A program made the position numbers and the translations under genes. Positions 13,684-15,504 of a stretch of DNA of 15,504 bases are shown piece by piece. The stretch comes from Clostridia bacterium (GTDB taxonomy: Bacteria; Bacillota; Clostridia; Christensenellales; UBA1242). Position 1 is the first letter of the stretch. Every line of letters begins with the position of its first letter. The notes below the pieces were generated by a model. That model ran no database searches. It was not told the origin of the DNA and worked only from the letters and a program-made list of their open reading frames with translations. Location of the stretch: the NCBI GenBank assembly GCA_028704215.1, contig JAQVLJ010000013.1, positions 1 through 15,504 on the forward strand, given 5' to 3'.

Positions 13684-14579
13684 AAAAAAGAGTTATAACT
13701 GCTATTATAATTATTGCTTTGGTGGCACTGTTTGTTGCTGGTAAATTTTTGTACTCTGGTGTCACAGACATTGCAATCGGTGTTGTTGCAATTTTGGCAT
13801 GTATAGAATGTAGCAATTTATTCAATATAATGGGCCGAAAAAATTTGACACGCGTAGTATGTTTTTATCCTGTTTTGTTCTATTTTATTTTGGTCATAGC
13901 ACAGGAATTTAGCAACTTTGGTCTTGCACTTTTATTTGGAGAGCTAATTGGACTTGTTTTTTGGGCAATTTTATTACTTGTATTTGTTATATTTGAACGC
14001 AAAGCACAACCTGACATTGATTTAAAATCTAAGTTTGCTAATTCATTTTTGTTAGCAATTTACCCAGGTTTGTTTGTAAGCACACTGTTTGTAGTAAATA
14101 ATTTCGAATTAATTAAAGGTAATGTAACAACTGCACCTTGGTTATCTTTTATGATTTTAATTACAATACTGCTTGTAACCTCATTGACTGATACATTTGC
14201 CTTTTTCGTTGGTCGTACTGTAAAGGGTCCAAAAGTTGCACCCAAAATAAGTCCAAACAAAACTTGGAGTGGTTGTATTGGAGGCTTGGTTGGTGGAATG
14301 TTGGGTGCATTTGTCGTTTATATTTTGTACCATAATATTGGTACTCTAAATGCAATCTTAGTTGCGTTCAATTTGAACTGGTGGATATTTTTACTAATAG
14401 GTTTGTTCGGCTCAATTGTCGCTCAGTTTGGAGACTTTTTTGAGTCGTATATCAAAAGATTAGCAGGCGTAAAAGACAGTAGTAACTTGTTACCTGGACA
14501 TGGAGGCATTCTTGATAGGATTGATTCAATTATGTTTAGCACAGTATTTTTGACTATAATATTTTTGATTATTTTGTAA
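13680..14579 (+). CDS. cdsA: Phosphatidate cytidylyltransferase (CDP-diacylglycerol synthase)
   Basis: CdsA makes CDP-diacylglycerol from phosphatidic acid and CTP in the membrane, the branch point for phospholipid synthesis. It has 299 residues and about eight hydrophobic segments, starting with residues 5-25. Conserved C-terminal parts are DTFAFFVGR (171-179), SPNKTWSG (191-198), GDFFESYIKR (251-260) and the signature PGHGGILDRIDS (272-283). The ATG follows AAGGAG (13669-13674) by five bases, and the gene overlaps the uppS stop. The dxr gene, which often lies between cdsA and rseP, is missing; rseP begins 10 bases after the cdsA stop. Confidence 0.95.
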   Translation: MKKRVITAIIIIALVALFVAGKFLYSGVTDIAIGVVAILACIECSNLFNIMGRKNLTRVVCFYPVLFYFILVIAQEFSNFGLALLFGELIGLVFWAILLLVFVIFERKAQPDIDLKSKFANSFLLAIYPGLFVSTLFVVNNFELIKGNVTTAPWLSFMILITILLVTSLTDTFAFFVGRTVKGPKVAPKISPNKTWSGCIGGLVGGMLGAFVVYILYHNIGTLNAILVAFNLNWWIFLLIGLFGSIVAQFGDFFESYIKRLAGVKDSSNLLPGHGGILDRIDSIMFSTVFLTIIFLIIL

Positions 14580-14589
14580 GGAGATTAAA

Positions 14590-15504
14590 TTGAATAATTT
14601 ATTAAGTTTCACGGGTGTTTTAAACGGAATTTTGTATATTTTTATTGCAATATTGGTTTTACTTTTGATGGTTTTGATTCACGAACTTGGTCATTATACC
14701 GCAGGTAAAATTCTTGGTTTTAAAATTAATGAATTTGCTATTGGATTTGGAAAACCAATTTTTTCAAAGACAAAAAAGAATGGAGAAGTTGTTTCTTTGA
14801 GATGGTTTCCTTTGGGCGGATTTTGCGCATTTGAAGGAGAAAATGAAGATAGCGACAACAAAGATGCGTTCAATAATCAAAAACCATGGAAACGTCTTAT
14901 AGTTTTGTTTGCTGGCGTGTTTTTCAATTTTTTGTCAGCAGTAATTTTTTCCTTAATACTTTTAGTATCTTATGGTTATGATATTCCACAAATTTCAGAA
15001 GTCGTTGCAAACGCAGGCAATGATAATGTTAGCATTTTACAACAAGGTGATGTTATCTATGAAGTCAATGGAACAAAAATTGATTTTGTGTATGATAATT
15101 CTTTGAACACTTTGATAGCAGAATATACCAGCACAAGCGAATTTGAAAATATGGAAGAAAAAACTATTGAACTAGGCATAAAACGTGATGGGGAAAAGCA
15201 AATAGTAGATGCAAAACTAATAGAATTTGAAGTAGATGGGAACATAGAGTACAAGTTATTTATTCAAGTAAAAGGGTACGTTTATACTTTTGGTGAAGCA
15301 ATAGGTGAGTGCTGGACATTTACTTTCAGATGGGCTTGGAAAGTACTTATAATATTTGGGCAGCTTATTACTGGACATATTCCACTTACTCAAATTGGTG
15401 GGCCAGTAACCACTGTAACCATGATTGCTAATTATACTCAGCAAAATTTTGCCAATTTTGTTTTGCTTTTGCCTTTGATTGCAATCAATTTGGCAGTCTT
15501 TAAT
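14590..15504 (+). CDS. rseP: RseP/RasP site-2 metalloprotease (partial, cut by window end)
   Basis: This is a membrane zinc protease that cleaves transmembrane segments, such as anti-sigma factors and signal peptide remnants. The frame is open from a TTG at 14590 to the last base, giving 305 residues so far. The TTG is chosen because AAGGAG (14578-14583) lies six bases upstream and the first transmembrane segment begins soon after. HELGH at 31-35 is the zinc motif in the first helix. LGGFCAFEGE, the AFNNQKPWKRLIVLFAG segment with GVFFNF, and a reduced PDZ-like region (LQQGDVIYEVNGTKI) follow. GGPVTTVTMIA leads into the third membrane region. The window ends at INLAVFN, just before the expected NLLP...LDGG motif with the third zinc ligand, so about 35-40 residues are missing. 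It is the last gene of the frr unit seen here. Confidence 0.93.
   Translation, partial: MNNLLSFTGVLNGILYIFIAILVLLLMVLIHELGHYTAGKILGFKINEFAIGFGKPIFSKTKKNGEVVSLRWFPLGGFCAFEGENEDSDNKDAFNNQKPWKRLIVLFAGVFFNFLSAVIFSLILLVSYGYDIPQISEVVANAGNDNVSILQQGDVIYEVNGTKIDFVYDNSLNTLIAEYTSTSEFENMEEKTIELGIKRDGEKQIVDAKLIEFEVDGNIEYKLFIQVKGYVYTFGEAIGECWTFTFRWAWKVLIIFGQLITGHIPLTQIGGPVTTVTMIANYTQQNFANFVLLLPLIAINLAVFN

Noticed and set aside
1..15504. CRISPR arrays, tRNA or rRNA genes, insertion sequences, prophage or defence genes
   Set aside because: I looked for regular repeats, cloverleaf-like or rRNA sequence, transposase motifs and terminal inverted repeats, and saw none.

Overview
The window is an AT-rich, gene-dense stretch of a bacterial chromosome that carries only + strand genes. 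Gene content and order suggest a low-GC Gram-positive (Firmicutes/Bacillota, most likely Clostridia-like) organism: comM-dprA-topA-hslV-hslU, a ruvX-DUF1292 (yrzB-type) pair, rpsB-tsf, and frr-uppS-cdsA-rseP. Shine-Dalgarno sites are strong (AAGGAGG-type), starts are ATG, GTG and TTG, and TGA is used as a stop (uppS), which argues against a Mycoplasma-type code. The species cannot be named from this sequence alone.

Layout. Positions 1-111 hold the possible tail of an upstream gene and its terminator. A promoter at 118-146 starts a long unit (164-7744): comM (YifB-type AAA+ protein), dprA (DNA uptake and recombination), topA (type IA topoisomerase), hslV and hslU (two-part ATP-dependent protease), tcdA (tRNA ct6A dehydratase) and trxA (thioredoxin). 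An internal promoter at 7748-7776 drives nifS and iscU (Fe-S cluster assembly), ending at a terminator near 9456-9477. A free-standing 41-codon gene for a one-helix, glycine-zipper membrane peptide lies at 9560-9685 between two terminators. Then come ruvX and a DUF1292 gene (9782-10515) with a terminator, rpsB and tsf (10744-12288) behind a near-consensus promoter and a leader of about 100 nt, and finally frr, uppS, cdsA and rseP (12402 to the window end), with rseP cut off by the window edge.

How the genes work together. The first block joins DNA handling (ComM, DprA, TopA) with protein quality control (HslVU). The middle block is sulfur and redox centred: a tRNA-modifying E1-like enzyme overlaps a thioredoxin gene and sits just before a cysteine desulfurase and Fe-S scaffold. 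The last blocks are core translation (S2, EF-Ts, RRF) and envelope lipid and membrane-protease genes (UppS, CdsA, RseP).

Most of the window is conserved housekeeping sequence. I do not see a defence island, prophage, CRISPR array, insertion sequence or RNA gene. The less ordinary points are the 41-residue glycine-zipper protein, the tcdA-trxA-nifS-iscU neighbourhood, three promoters that predict leaders of only about 9-12 nt, a possibly structured rpsB leader with an overlapping upstream reading frame, the absence of pyrH and dxr from their usual places, and a charged C-terminal extension on S2.
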